The notes beneath the pieces were generated by a model. That model was not told where the DNA came from and ran no database searches. It saw only the letters and a program-made list of their open reading frames with translations. The translations under genes were made by a program, and so were the position numbers. 64,000 nucleotides of DNA from Protopterus annectens (taxonomy: Eukaryota > Chordata > Ceratodontiformes > Protopteridae). The stretch spans positions 4,329,369 to 4,393,368 of the forward strand of contig NC_056734.1 in assembly GCF_019279795.1 (NCBI RefSeq), read 5' to 3'. Of the stretch, positions 12,465-22,929 are shown one piece after another; within the stretch, counting starts at the first letter, position 1; every line of letters begins with the position of its first letter.

Positions 12465-12860
12465 CTCTGATGGCCCAGTGGTATAAATCCCTGACTACAA
12501 CTCAGGTGACTTAAGTTCAGTTAGTGGAAAAGGTACCTGCTGAGCTTGGGGCCAGCTCCTCATGGTACAATCCCCGGTTTTGACTGAGTATCACCCAGAG
12601 GTGCTTGTTTTGAAGGCAGGTGTGCAATCTGAGCACAACATACAGAAGCATTGCATTATATTGCAAAGGCTCAACTGCATACCAGCCCCTTGGATGTTAA
12701 TGAGCAGACAATGGAAGAGTTAGGACTTAAATTAAAAATGTGGTCCTGCTTGGCAGTGATGGTGCTGCTCCTAATATGCTCAACATTGGGAATGAATGAA
12801 CCATAATGCTCTTTCCAGGGGAAATGAATAAATCATAGGGATCTATCCCAGGAGGAATGA
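12465..12860 (+). mobile_element. possible tRNA-derived SINE
   Basis: A box-A-like tggcccagtggt (near 12471) is followed about 40 bases later by a weak box-B-like aagttcagtta. The body to about 12860 is low in structure and has ATGAATGAA-type phrases near its end. The box A match is good and box B is poor, so the call is tentative. Confidence 0.4.
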
Positions 12861-15330
12861 ACAGACCAGTAGAATGGCCAGACACAGTTGTTCAATGTTC
12901 AGAAAAGGACTGGAGAAAAAAATATACAAAATGTGGCTGCCTTCCTTGCGGAGGAGTATATTCAAATATCATAGTATAGAACTAAATGGCTGGGGCAGAG
13001 GCTTGCTCCTTATGAAAAATTAAATCTTCCAGTTCAACTTTCAATTTCATGTCAATGTATGTTCCTTAAAATGAAAGCATAACTAGCTGCCTATAACTAT
13101 ACTATGCCATGCACTACTTCCAGTACCTCTCCAAACAGCATCTCTAAAAGTGTAGGAGTTATGTGTTATGCGCAAAACCATATCAGATTGTAAACATATT
13201 TACTTCTCAGTGTTTTTGTTTACTAAGCAAAGTCACATATTACCAGTTACTTGTCTGGCATTTTCTGTATTGAATACACAGAGCAGCTTCAATACATTTT
13301 AGACTTGCTGTACAAGTGCTGCACTCTTGGAACCAGGGTGCAATTTCTTTCCATTAATATATTGCATAACACATAACATATTATATTTTAAAACATGAGT
13401 ATATTATGTTTAAAGTGATTTAAAATACTAATAAAGCAATTTGCACCGGCATTTAATATTCTTACTGTTAAAAATTCTAATTTTGAGGTAATGATATTTT
13501 CAGATATAACTGAGATTTAATTGGGTTGTTTTTTGCATTTGAAATAATATTACTAAGTACAATCTAAAAATGCTTTTAAGTTGGCAGTCATAGGAGGTAC
13601 AAGGCTAGGTTGTAATGCGTTTGTGTCAAGCTATGCAGGGCATGTATAAGTTTATGTGAAACTATCTTTCTTATTTGAATATAATAATTTTGTGATCATG
13701 GCTGTCAGACGTCTGAAAGGTAGAGAACTAAATTAAGGCCACTCAGGCTGGAACAGTTTTGGAAGATGTCTTTTGACATAAATTTTGAAGAGTTTGTTTG
13801 TCTGTCTAAAAAAGATTAAGCAAAATTACTTAACCATCGAGGAACTGGGACCTTTAGTCAGATTGTCATGTTCAAAATGTCTTCACCTTCCACCTCTCAT
13901 TCTCTTATAAAAATATTTTACAGGATGTTGCCTGTCAATTCCCTCTCCAAAAAATCAGATGTATATTTTGTCAGACGGAAAAATTTCAGCTGCATGCTGC
14001 CTAAACATGTTAGCTAAAATAGTTTTAGTAGCTTGTCCTCTATGTAAACAAAATACTATTAGCTCATTAACCTGATCAATAAAGAGGTCAAGCTGTCATC
14101 ATTTGTCAGTAGAGTTAGGGTATTTATCCTGAGGTGAAACATTCAAATCAGTGTCAATTTTATGTGAACAATTTACTTGCTGTGATTAACGTAAAATTGT
14201 GCAGAAGTTGAATTATCATCACTCATTGCTTCTTCACTATTTGCTTTTCTTATTCTATGTGCAAGGAAATTGAAATTTAATTTGTTAAAATAGACAAGTA
14301 AATAGATTTGTGCTGACCATTCTCAGATGACCTGCAAAAGGCTACTTGTGGTGGGTTACTGATATGATTTATTCTTTTGATGTCCTCATCTTGGCCCAGC
14401 TCTGGAAATTCTCTAGCTCTCAAATTCAGATTGCCTGAACCTTTCCCTAGGATATGTCATGACATCATGCACTAGCCTCAGAACACATAGCTAGCCTCTT
14501 CCCTCTGCACTTTACCCCATGCAAGAATAAACTACAACCAGGCTCTTACAAACAATTAAGAGTAAAGATTACATATGTGTATCCCTTACTGAAAAATCCA
14601 TCCAGTGAAGCTGGATAGAGAGGCTGCCAAAACACAAGGGATACTAGAAGAGTAATAAGCATCCATGGTAGAGGGCCTTCTCACAGACTATTCAGGATGG
14701 TATCTTTGTTTTGTTACAGCCAGTGTTGAAGGCCTTATACATAGGTAACTGATGGGAGGAATTTCAATAACAGTAGAAATTTAATATCTTTCTGGAGAAT
14801 GGTCAAATGATAATGGTGAAAGGCTTGTAAGGCTAATCCTAAAATGCCAGCTGCAAAAGCTGACTGGTGGAATCATGGTCCAAGCAGCAATTGATGATGA
14901 AGGTATGACCTGACAATGATGTGATTGTGCCACAAATACCCACAGTGGACTTATTCATGAAAGCAGGCACTGGAAGCAGACATCCCACTAGTGGAGTGAT
15001 CTTCCACCTAACAATTAGATAACTTGCAGCAAGTAAGAATACCATCAGCGGATCTCTTGGACAGGGTTTGCTTATCTATCGCAAACCCCTTCTTGCCACA
15101 GTTATGCAAATAGTATGAGTTTCTGCACTTTTTTGCCTCCTTCAGAACATGGGATGATTGTGTTTAGTAAGGGTAGGGGGCTCTTTCTGTCCTGGAAAAA
15201 GCAGATAGAAAGATTTTGGGGCAAGGAAAATTTTCTTGCCACTTTCAAGATGAATTGTATCTACATTACTTTTTTGATGACAAGAGATAATAAATGCATC
15301 TAATCTGCTCTTTAAGTAAATTTAATGTCC
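12861..15330. other. unassigned AT-rich DNA
   Basis: About 2.5 kb without a recognisable gene, long repeat or RNA. A 68-residue minus-strand frame at 15045-14839 has no family features I recognise. Confidence 0.5.
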
Positions 15331-16960
15331 AACCTCCCCTCCAAACCATCTTTATCATCCTTTCCACCAGTGCAATGATCTCTGGAATGCTGCCAATTAT
15401 TTATTTTCCACCACTAATTGCAGCACGCAGTTGCATGTATCCACAATATGCTCCATAGAGAAATACCTTCCATGATCCAGGAAACAGTTTATGTTTACAA
15501 CCTGCAACATGTGTTCCCTCCTCCCATCTGTCCTTTCTGTTTAGAACAGCCACTCAATGTCTCCCTGATATGATTTTGTACTCTGTTGTTGTATTTTCTG
15601 TCTCTTCTGGTCTTTTTGGTGAATAAAATTCCTCTGATATCTGGTTGTAACATTTCCCCCATCCATGTCCAGATCCCTTTGGGGGTGTCTTTTGCACTCT
15701 TTCCAGCAGATTGATTATCTGTCTTTGTATAACCTTCACACCTACATACAGTATTTATGGTGTAGCCTGAGCAGAGTGTGATATAATGGGAATAGTCCCT
15801 CTTTGCTTCCTGGGGCTATTTCCTTGAGGATGCACTCGGCCATTCAGTGGGTTGCTCTGACTACCCTGTCTCTCTACTCCTTGTGGTTTAAATTACAGTA
15901 GGAGTGATCACTGCCCTAATATCATTTTCCAGCTTGGTTGCTGTCAGTTCTCTCCCTCCTCCCTAACTCATGCTTTGCACCACAGTTAATTTGGTCTAGG
16001 TACAGTAATTTCCATTTTGCCTACACCAAAACTTATCTGCCATTTTTCATGGGACTTGGTCAGCTTTTCCAAGTGTTTATTTAGATTTTCCCCCATCTTC
16101 CAGTGAAGCACCTAACTTTGTGTATTTTCCCCAAATACAAGTGACTGCATAACAATATGATGAAACCAATGATCATGAAACATGTATTACTGAACAAGGA
16201 ATATCTGTTTTTATAAGATACTGGAAATACAAATAGTGATATCAACAAATGTTTTTGTAGCCACACTCCTTACTCTTACATATTAACTCTGTGCTCACAA
16301 TACAATGGTTGTAAGGGACAACTGCCACATTCCTATGCAATGTGGGTCTGCACAATTACTGATCACAGGTCTACACACATAGGATACCAAAAAATCAGAA
16401 TTAACACCACAGAACTGCAGTTAAAAGCTGGCACATTCTGCCTTTGCAAAGTCTACCTTAGCAGTTCTGATATTTCTTGTTTTGGACCTGACACAAACCT
16501 TCTGAAGTGTTATTAATTGCAGGAATGACCTCTCGCACTCCCGTTATCACTTTCCTTATTCCATGCATTTTGACTTTCAGCATAATCTTCTGTGTCCTAC
16601 AATTCAACCACGCTGCAGTCCAGTTCCTTAGTCATTATTCTGTCCCTTACCCCTTCAGTTCTCAAAAAGCTACCTGTGTGAGACTGAGTCAAAGGCCTTT
16701 ATGAACTCCATAAGCACCAGCTCTATCAGTAGTCCATTTTCAAGTTATATACCCTCCATAAAAATAGATCAGGTTGACAGATAGTCCTCCTGGACAAGGC
16801 CTCATATATATAGTTGTCATGGCAGCTGGTATGTTCTAGAAACGCAATCAGCTTTTCTGTCAGGATTTTCTCCATAACTCTTTCTTCCAGTACTGATAAG
16901 AGGCTTGTACATCCTTAGGAATTTCCTGATCTTCACCTTGTAGAGGATATCTTCCAGTTA
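15330..16960 (-). pseudogene. decayed LINE relic (RT and thumb)
   Basis: On the minus strand near 16705-16680 the peptide KAFDSVSH matches motif A of a non-LTR RT. Near 15739-15700 an LLERVQK stretch resembles the thumb phrase 'LERVQ-RATK' of CR1/L2-type enzymes, and a downstream YKIISG matches the usual 'YKI-NG'. Everything between is full of stops, so clade and exact ends cannot be given. The relic may continue at 17.9-18.37 kb beyond the 17.0-17.86 kb segment. Confidence 0.45.
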
Positions 16961-17009
16961 TTTGGCATTTCCACAATCATCAGTGATCCATAGAAAAAGT
17001 ACAGTTTTG

Positions 17010-17860
17010 TACCTACCATAAATGTAGATGTTCGAGGATTCCATTGCTGCAGTCCTTACTATTGGGTATAGTCCTTCAGTCGGCCCCCAGAATAGAGTAT
17101 TATTGACGTATTCAGAAAAGATTAGCGTTGGGCCAGTACGCCAGGGAGTACTAATGCGCATGACCGACGCCATATCCTCTCAGTCTTTTCTTGCCTCAGA
17201 GGCCCAGGCCCTAAAAGACAAGGCCCAAAATACCTGCACCAAAAAAATATACAAAATATACAAAGATATATATACAAAAATATACAACAAATAAAACACC
17301 ACAACCACCCCTAACAACACTGGGGCATGAGGGGAGGGAGGGAACTGAGAATAGGTAGGGACAAACTGTACATCTATCAACACTGTACTTGCTGCAGTCC
17401 ACTTTATTCTTCGTCATCCCAGCAGAGCTAAGGGAGGCTGGCAAGCAGAAAAGAAGTAGGAGGGGGCTGGCAAATCATAAAAAGAGCTGCAAAAAAGCAA
17501 AACCAACCACCCTAAACGAACGAGAGGTGATAATGCTGAGAAAAAGTAGAGACTGTAGGCCAAGTATGCACTTGCAAAATAGTAGCTGTCACCCCCCTTA
17601 GAAATGTTTAGAAAGTAAGAGTAGTCCTCGAAGAATGAGGTCAGTAGCAGCTGTGAGAGTGGCCCTAGATGGGAATAATAAAATGCAATGGGAATAGCCA
17701 AATGAATAAGAAAATGCAATTGGGACACACAAATCGTCTCTGTGAACTTTCACTTGCCTGCTGAGACTCAAAATCCAAAGAACAAAAAAAATAATAAGCT
17801 GCCAAAAAAACATAGTCCTTGTGCAAAATCTTTTTAATAGCATGTGTACCTAAATAGATC
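17010..17860. mobile_element. possible DIRS-type terminal fragment
   Basis: The segment opening at about 17012 (taccataaatgtagatgttc, then an attcc-attgctgcagt phrase) resembles in order and spacing the left terminal repeat of the DIRS element at 22.5 kb (ttaccataaccatagatgtc, then attccc-atgttgcagt). No RT or recombinase frame is present. An AT-rich ataca repeat lies at 17240-17295. The resemblance is by eye only and the right limit is arbitrary. Confidence 0.3.
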
Positions 17861-18375
17861 TGCAAATTTTCCCACCTATCAAAGCCCTTGCCTTCTTTAT
17901 CAGTGGAACAGGATTTTTAACCACAGAGGCCTTAACACCTTTTAGGCCCTTGAGAATAGTTTCTGGTCTGCCCTAGGACTCTTAAACAAATACTTATGGA
18001 GCTCAGCACCCCTATAATACCTATCAGGCTTAACAGAGGAGCAGGCAAGGAAGCCCCATCAGAGTATCTGTACACTAATCAGATTCCTGAGAACCCTGGG
18101 AGGCAGCCCATCTGCCTTTATCACCCAGTAGAGAATCCATTTTTGCTTCTTCCTCCTGACTGTTTAGCCAGGTGTTTGTACTCTGCTGTCACCACTTTGT
18201 TCTACCTCACTCTCAGCATGCCATCCACCCCCCCCCCATACATTCCATCATAATGACTGAAAGGAAGTATTTATTCAGTGCCTTCGGTTTGTAGCAGTTT
18301 CCCTTGGCTTCCCTACCATATTTCCTCAGCCTGGCCAGGTCTGACTCTACCATATTTCTGTTATCATTATCATTA
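17861..18375. other. unassigned DNA
   Basis: No gene recognised. A 10-C run sits near 18228-18237. The sequence style resembles antisense LINE text, so it may belong to the relic at 15.3-17.0 kb. Confidence 0.4.
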
Positions 18376-18600
18376 TTGTAAAAATTGATATGCCTGTAGA
18401 ATACTGGTAAGAGACTGGAAATAACTGGAAGAAACTGGAATGAGCCTGACTTTATCTGTTAAGTACCAAAACTTCTGCTGAACAGATGTCAGTCTCTCCT
18501 TTATGGACCAAATCTTCTTGTACCTTTCAGAATAAAGTCTGCACACACTGGAATTCAGTAAAGAATTATGTACAGCAGAGGTAGATGTCAACACTATCCA
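18376..18600. repeat. dispersed repeat copy A (possible LTR edge)
   Basis: From tgtaaaaattgatatgcc for about 95 bases this matches the segment starting at 34918, in the same orientation and with the same abrupt left edge at TGTAA. An aataaa lies near 18532. The match fades after about 18470. An LTR reading is possible but unproven. Confidence 0.45.
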
Positions 18601-18744
18601 AATACTGTCTCCAATAACAGTGCTGATAAACTGAAATAGTCCTTAGTTTCTGCATTCATATTCTTCATATTCCTTTTCTCCTGAATAGAATAATTAATAT
18701 TCTGGAAGGCTACAACCTGTGAGCGATGCACTTACATAGCCAAA

Positions 18745-19569
18745 ATGGAAGCAAAGCTCTCTCCACCCAAGATTGTGCTAAACAGTCAAGAGGAGAAGGT
18801 TAACATCCACACTACATCTCAAGCAACACATAGCCCTTCTAAACCCGCACCACCAACACCCACATATAGCAACACTAAATCCACATATGCAGAGGCCCTT
18901 AACTGTAACTTGCCCAAGCAACAAAGACCTCTGAAGCTGAAACGCAAACAAACACCAATCACAACCAATGTGTCACATAGTTCACAACATCAGTGTGCCA
19001 CCCAGCAACAGCCCCTAACACAAGACAATGTACCTAACACTTTAGTCATAGGTGACTCTATAGTCTGGCACACTGATGTCCCTCTCACCAGGTTGAATAA
19101 GGAGAAAATTACAGTCAGCTGCCTGTCGGGTGCCAGGATCTGCCACATAACGCATGCACTCAATTCACTCCACAACAAGTACAAATATGACTCTGTCATT
19201 GTCCATGTTGGAGTGAATGACTTGAGACGTACCTCCCTGGACTACATGAAAAGAGACATGGAAGAGCTCTCGGATCATGTGGCCCAGGCAGGTATGACCC
19301 TAGCCCTGAGTAGCATCCTGCCTTCGCCCAGAATAATACCACAATATAAGGATAAAATGATTGACTTCAACAATTGGCTAAGCTTATGGTGTCATTCAAA
19401 GGGGATCCAGTATCTGTCTGCCTGGGATGACATGATTGACAGACCACGATGCTTTGCCAGAGATGGTCTGCACCTGTCGCCCCTGGGATTCAGGTTACTG
19501 GCTAAGGCTATTGCCACCCCTATAGTGCCTTTTTTAGGCAAACTTCAAAGGACAAAACCACCACCGTAA
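18745..19569 (+). CDS. CR1 ORF1 protein with SGNH-esterase domain
   Basis: 274 codons without a stop. Residues 1-95 are a Ser/Thr/Pro- and Lys-rich, probably disordered region. Residues 97-265 form an SGNH hydrolase/esterase fold: block I GDSI with nucleophile Ser105, block III GVND at 156-159, block V DGLH with Asp240 and His243. Esterase-bearing ORF1 proteins are known for CR1 elements and act in the ribonucleoprotein. The whole catalytic triad is present. ATG 18745 is the first available, but the frame is open upstream to a stop near 18693 and encodes TCERCTYIAK, so the natural N-terminus with its zinc finger is missing and this start is probably internal to the original gene. ORF2 begins about 10 bases downstream. 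Confidence 0.85.
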   Translation: MEAKLSPPKIVLNSQEEKVNIHTTSQATHSPSKPAPPTPTYSNTKSTYAEALNCNLPKQQRPLKLKRKQTPITTNVSHSSQHQCATQQQPLTQDNVPNTLVIGDSIVWHTDVPLTRLNKEKITVSCLSGARICHITHALNSLHNKYKYDSVIVHVGVNDLRRTSLDYMKRDMEELSDHVAQAGMTLALSSILPSPRIIPQYKDKMIDFNNWLSLWCHSKGIQYLSAWDDMIDRPRCFARDGLHLSPLGFRLLAKAIATPIVPFLGKLQRTKPPP

Positions 19570-19580
19570 CAGGTACAAGC

Positions 19581-20145
19581 ATGCAAAATCTGAAGGTAAT
19601 GCTACTCAATGCTAGAAGTCTAAACCTCAAAATGCACTCTCTCGAGGCACTCCTAAAAATGGAGAACATCGATATCTGTGCAGTAACTGAGACCTGGTTC
19701 AAGGCTCCAGAGAGCACCCCTGCAATACCAGGCTACAACTCTTACCACACTTTTCGCCACCAAACCAGGACCGAAACACTAAAGGTGGAGGAGTGTCAAT
19801 ATTCACCAAGGATATTCACACCACCAGGCTAGTTGGCCAACACAATGTGTCTGAAATTCTCCAAGTGCAACTAATACTAGGTAAGACTGCAATCCAAATT
19901 GTAGCTTGCTACAGATCCCCCACCATACCCCAAGATTCTCACTACACCTTTCTAAACATACTGGAAAATATTAAGATAGAACCAAACACCCTAATACTGG
20001 GTGATTTTAACTACCCTGCCATTAACTGGGAAAACTACTCATGTCCCAACACCTTTGCGCAACAGTTCTTGGAATTCATAAATTCCAACGCCCTGGATCA
20101 ACTAATCCATAGTCCCACCAGGGGCTCCAATATCCTAGACAATAA
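19581..20145 (+). pseudogene. CR1 ORF2 endonuclease, C-terminally cut
   Basis: Starts MQNLKVMLLNARSLNLK and shows the metal-binding ETW motif near residue 37, then a frame shift near 19790-19830. It continues as VACYRSPT and LGDFNYPAINW, conserved blocks of the AP-type endonuclease, and stops abruptly after the SPTRGSNILD motif. In the copy at 40-42 kb this motif is followed by about 1 kb of endonuclease C-terminus, linker and RT fingers that are absent here. Confidence 0.85.
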
Positions 20146-21403
20146 ACAAAGACATTGGCAACCTTCAAACACTGGACCCCACCCAGTTTGGGTTTGTGAA
20201 GGGCCGATCTTGTCTCTTGAACCTGATTGACTTCTTTGAATCAGTCTCCAGAGCCATGGACAAGGGTAAGGTGGTCCACACAGCCTATCTAGACCTTGCC
20301 AAGGCCTTTGACACCATCCCCCACTCTGGAATCATAGATAAACTTACTAAGTTGGGCATTAATCCCTATGTCACCCAATGGGTTGCTAAATGGCTTACTG
20401 ATAGAACCCACACTGTAAAAGTAGCCGACTCCAAATCCAGCTCCAGACAAGTGACAAGTGGAGTACCTCAGGGTTCAGTCCTGGGGCCGCTCTTGTTTGG
20501 CATCTACTTCTCTGAAGTACAGGTCAACACTAAGGGACTCTGGCTAACAAAGTTTGCAGATGACTGCAAACTGGGAGCCATTATTGAATCCCCAAATGAT
20601 GTGGATACTCTACAAAAGGGCCTTACAGAAACAGATGCTTGGTGCCAGAGCCATGGGCTCAAGCTCAATGCCAGGAAATGTATTGTTATCCCCTTTGGGA
20701 AAAACATGTATCCATGAATTACCATATAGGTGGCAGTACACTAAACACAGAAAGTGTGATAAGAGACTTAGGGACACAGGTGGACAGTGGTCTCACCTTC
20801 GATACCCACATTGCCACAACAGTCAGGAAATCCTTCTATGTGGCACACCTCATCACGAAGGGCTTTTCATCCAGAAAAAAGGAGGTGATTGTCCCACTGT
20901 ACTCATCACTCATTAGACCCATTATAGAATACAACGCTCCATTTGGTATGTACCTCTCAAGACATCTGCAACAACTGGAAAGGCCTCAGAAATACCTCAC
21001 TAAAAGAATCACAGGCCTAAAGCAGATGCCCTATGCTGACCGCCTTAAAAAACTCCAGCTATACTCTGTCGCATATCGTCTACTCAGAGGCGATCTCTGC
21101 TTAACATACAAGGCCATGTCAAACCCAGAGCTGTTGGACATGCTACACTTAAAGAAATCCCAATCCCTCAGAGCTACATGCTCCAGGGATCTAAACCTTG
21201 TCATCACAATAAACAAAACATGCTGGAGGGATAGGTTCCTGACCCAGAGACTCCCCAGACTCTGGAATAGATTGCCCATACGTGTCAAGCAGAGTGCCTC
21301 TTTGGACCTCTTCAAGAGGAACCTTGATGATTGGATGGGAGAAAGGAAATTCACCCCAGGGATCACGTCAGTCACCCTGCTAGACAGGGGCCCAGGAAAG
21401 TAA
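20146..21403 (+). pseudogene. CR1 ORF2 reverse transcriptase, fingers missing
   Basis: Resumes at the RT segment DIGNLQTLDPTQFGF and carries FVKGRSCLLNL, LDLAKAFDTIPHSG (motif A), SGVPQGSVLGPLLFGIYF (motif B) and KFADDCKLG (motif C, both Asp kept). A frame change falls near 20640-20715, and the thumb/C-terminal part (RHLQQLERPQKYLTKRI, YRLLRGDLCL, PRLWNRLP) runs to the stop at 21403. Without the fingers and with a frame shift it cannot be active. The palm blocks are nearly undamaged. Confidence 0.88.
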
Positions 21404-21505
21404 ATAATGTGGGAAGAATAGTCAGGGAATTGTTATGGCTAGGCTTGTATAGGCCCTAGGGCTGATAGCCTAGTACCAACCTATGAACCTATGAACCTAT
21501 GGATA

Positions 21506-21892
21506 TTTGACCTGACTTCTGCACTCATACTTGAGTGTCTGTGCTGCAATGACTTTCTGCATATCAGTTCAAATGAACTAACTAACTAGCTAACTAATTG
21601 AGTCTTAAGTATTTCCTAGTAGCACCAAACCCTGCAAATCTCTACATGCCTCTTTAGCCTTGGTTCCCAAGCCTTGTGCCATATAAACAAAATGTACTGC
21701 ACATTCTGTTCTTATCAGTATTCTTGACTGAAGATTATTTTCACCAATTGAAAGTGCATACTGTGAAGGCCTGATTTAATATGGCTGCATTTCTAGACTT
21801 ATGCAAAGAGAATACTATGTTTTGTACATTTAAATGATACCTGATCTTACAACTCCTCCCAAAGATGCCTAAACACACACAGATATCTTATT
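21506..21892. other. unassigned DNA between CR1 and SINE
   Basis: AT-rich with an 'aactaactaactagctaactaa' style low-complexity run near 21575-21600. No gene seen. Confidence 0.5.
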
Positions 21893-22172
21893 TTGTGGTG
21901 GTGTAGTGGTAGCATTGTTGCCTCACAGCAAGAGGTTCTCCTGTTCGATTCTCAGCTAGTGTGTGGGGAGTGCCTTCTGTGTGGAGTCTGCATGTCCTCC
22001 CCACGGGTCGAGTGGTGTTCTGAAAGACATGCGTGAATGGGCGTGCCTTCATTGAAGGTTGGGTGTTGAGCTGGCAACTCAGCACTGTGAAAATCAACTG
22101 CCAATCATTAGCGGACCGGAGTTCCGCTGTGGTGACCCCTAACCAAGAAAAGCCGAAAGACAACAACACAAC
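21893..22172 (+). mobile_element. tRNA-derived SINE of the HE1/V-SINE type
   Basis: The head has box A-like gtgtagtggtagcattg and box B-like tgttcgattct (21942-21952), with 'ttgcctcacagcaagagg' between, the classic head of fish HE1/DANA-like SINEs. The body has gtggagtctgcatgtcctcc. The 3' part has gctgtggtgacccctaa and an aagccgaaagac phrase, ending in an (aac)n tail at 22158-22172. Full-length, transcribed by RNA polymerase III in the family, and mobilised by a LINE partner. Confidence 0.85.
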
Positions 22173-22490
22173 TTAAAAATAGGAAATATAAAATGAAGAC
22201 ACAGGCCTAACCTTACATTTTTCAGGCCTATGCAAGGATTTATTGTATAACAATTGTCTCTGAAAGTATTGAAATGGGATTTACTTCTAAAATTACTTTG
22301 GTCTGTAAAGGATACTATAATGATCACTAGAACTGATATAAAATAAGTTTTTTAATCTGGTAAATAAACTTGCCATTTTAATTTTGACCACTAGGTGTCA
22401 CTTGGACATTTATGGTATGTTTGGATTGAAGTCTCTTAACTTCATGATTTAATTATAATGGGCAATTCTTTAACATGATATAAAGAAAAG
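22173..22490. other. unassigned AT-rich DNA
   Basis: About 320 bp between the SINE and the DIRS element with no recognisable feature. Confidence 0.5.
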
Positions 22491-22509
22491 CTGTGTAAAA
22501 TCTTACCAT

Positions 22510-22692
22510 AACCATAGATGTCCTTCTATTCCCATGTTGCAGTATTCAACATAAGGGTTTACTCCTCTTGCTTTGCGAATGTCTGGCCAGTATACAAAAG
22601 TTTTCAGTCACTGCATGGTGCGTGGGACATCTGATGTGGCTCAAAAAATGTGGGCCATAAAAGTGATGTCTGCATGCACCAGCCCTCAGAAC
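22510..22692. repeat. left inverted terminal repeat of the DIRS element
   Basis: About 180 bp whose reverse complement matches 26133-26318, including gaatgtctggccagtataca and ttttcagtcactgcatgg. The two copies differ by about a tenth of positions by eye. Confidence 0.9.
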
Positions 22693-22789
22693 TGTAAGCC
22701 GCAGTCTGAACCAGTCCTAGTAAGGGCAATGCTAGTCCTGTGCCACCCAGAAAAGGAAATGCAGCCTAACAGGTGGGGAAGGAGGGTGG

Positions 22790-22900
22790 GAAGGAATACT
22801 GCAATATGGAAGAGAAGGACATCTATGGTTATGGTAAGATTTTACACAACTTTTCTATGTCCTTCTATTTCCATGTTGCAATATTCAACATATGGGTGAA
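22790..22900. repeat. internal complementary region of the DIRS element
   Basis: The segment 22793-22855 is the reverse complement of the left extremity (ccatagatgtccttctattc and the gtgtaaaatcttacc before it). 22856-22899 is a direct copy of the same ctatgtccttctatttcc block. In DIRS elements this region serves as the junction template for a circular DNA intermediate. Confidence 0.85.
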
Positions 22901-22929
22901 TTCCAAAGCTCATTGTGAAGGATGAGGTG

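Larger units (their letters stand above)
18708..21505 (+). mobile_element. CR1 LINE, 5'-truncated and internally deleted
   Basis: Contains in order the ORF1 frame, ORF2 endonuclease, a deletion junction, the RT palm and thumb, and a 3' end made of 8-bp cctatgaa-type repeats at 21480-21502, the CR1 style of tail. The 5' edge is near 18708, where only the second half of the Cys-rich finger (TCERCTYIAK) remains after an upstream stop. It is the best-preserved CR1 in the window and serves as reference for the degenerate copies. Confidence 0.9.

Noticed and set aside
14839-15045. 68-codon minus-strand frame as a membrane protein
   Set aside because: The hydrophobic start is weak, the frame is short, and there is no supporting context.
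21031-21375. 114-codon minus-strand frame
   Set aside because: Antisense of the CR1 RT C-terminus. The same antisense frame appears opposite other CR1 copies, which is expected from shared DNA.
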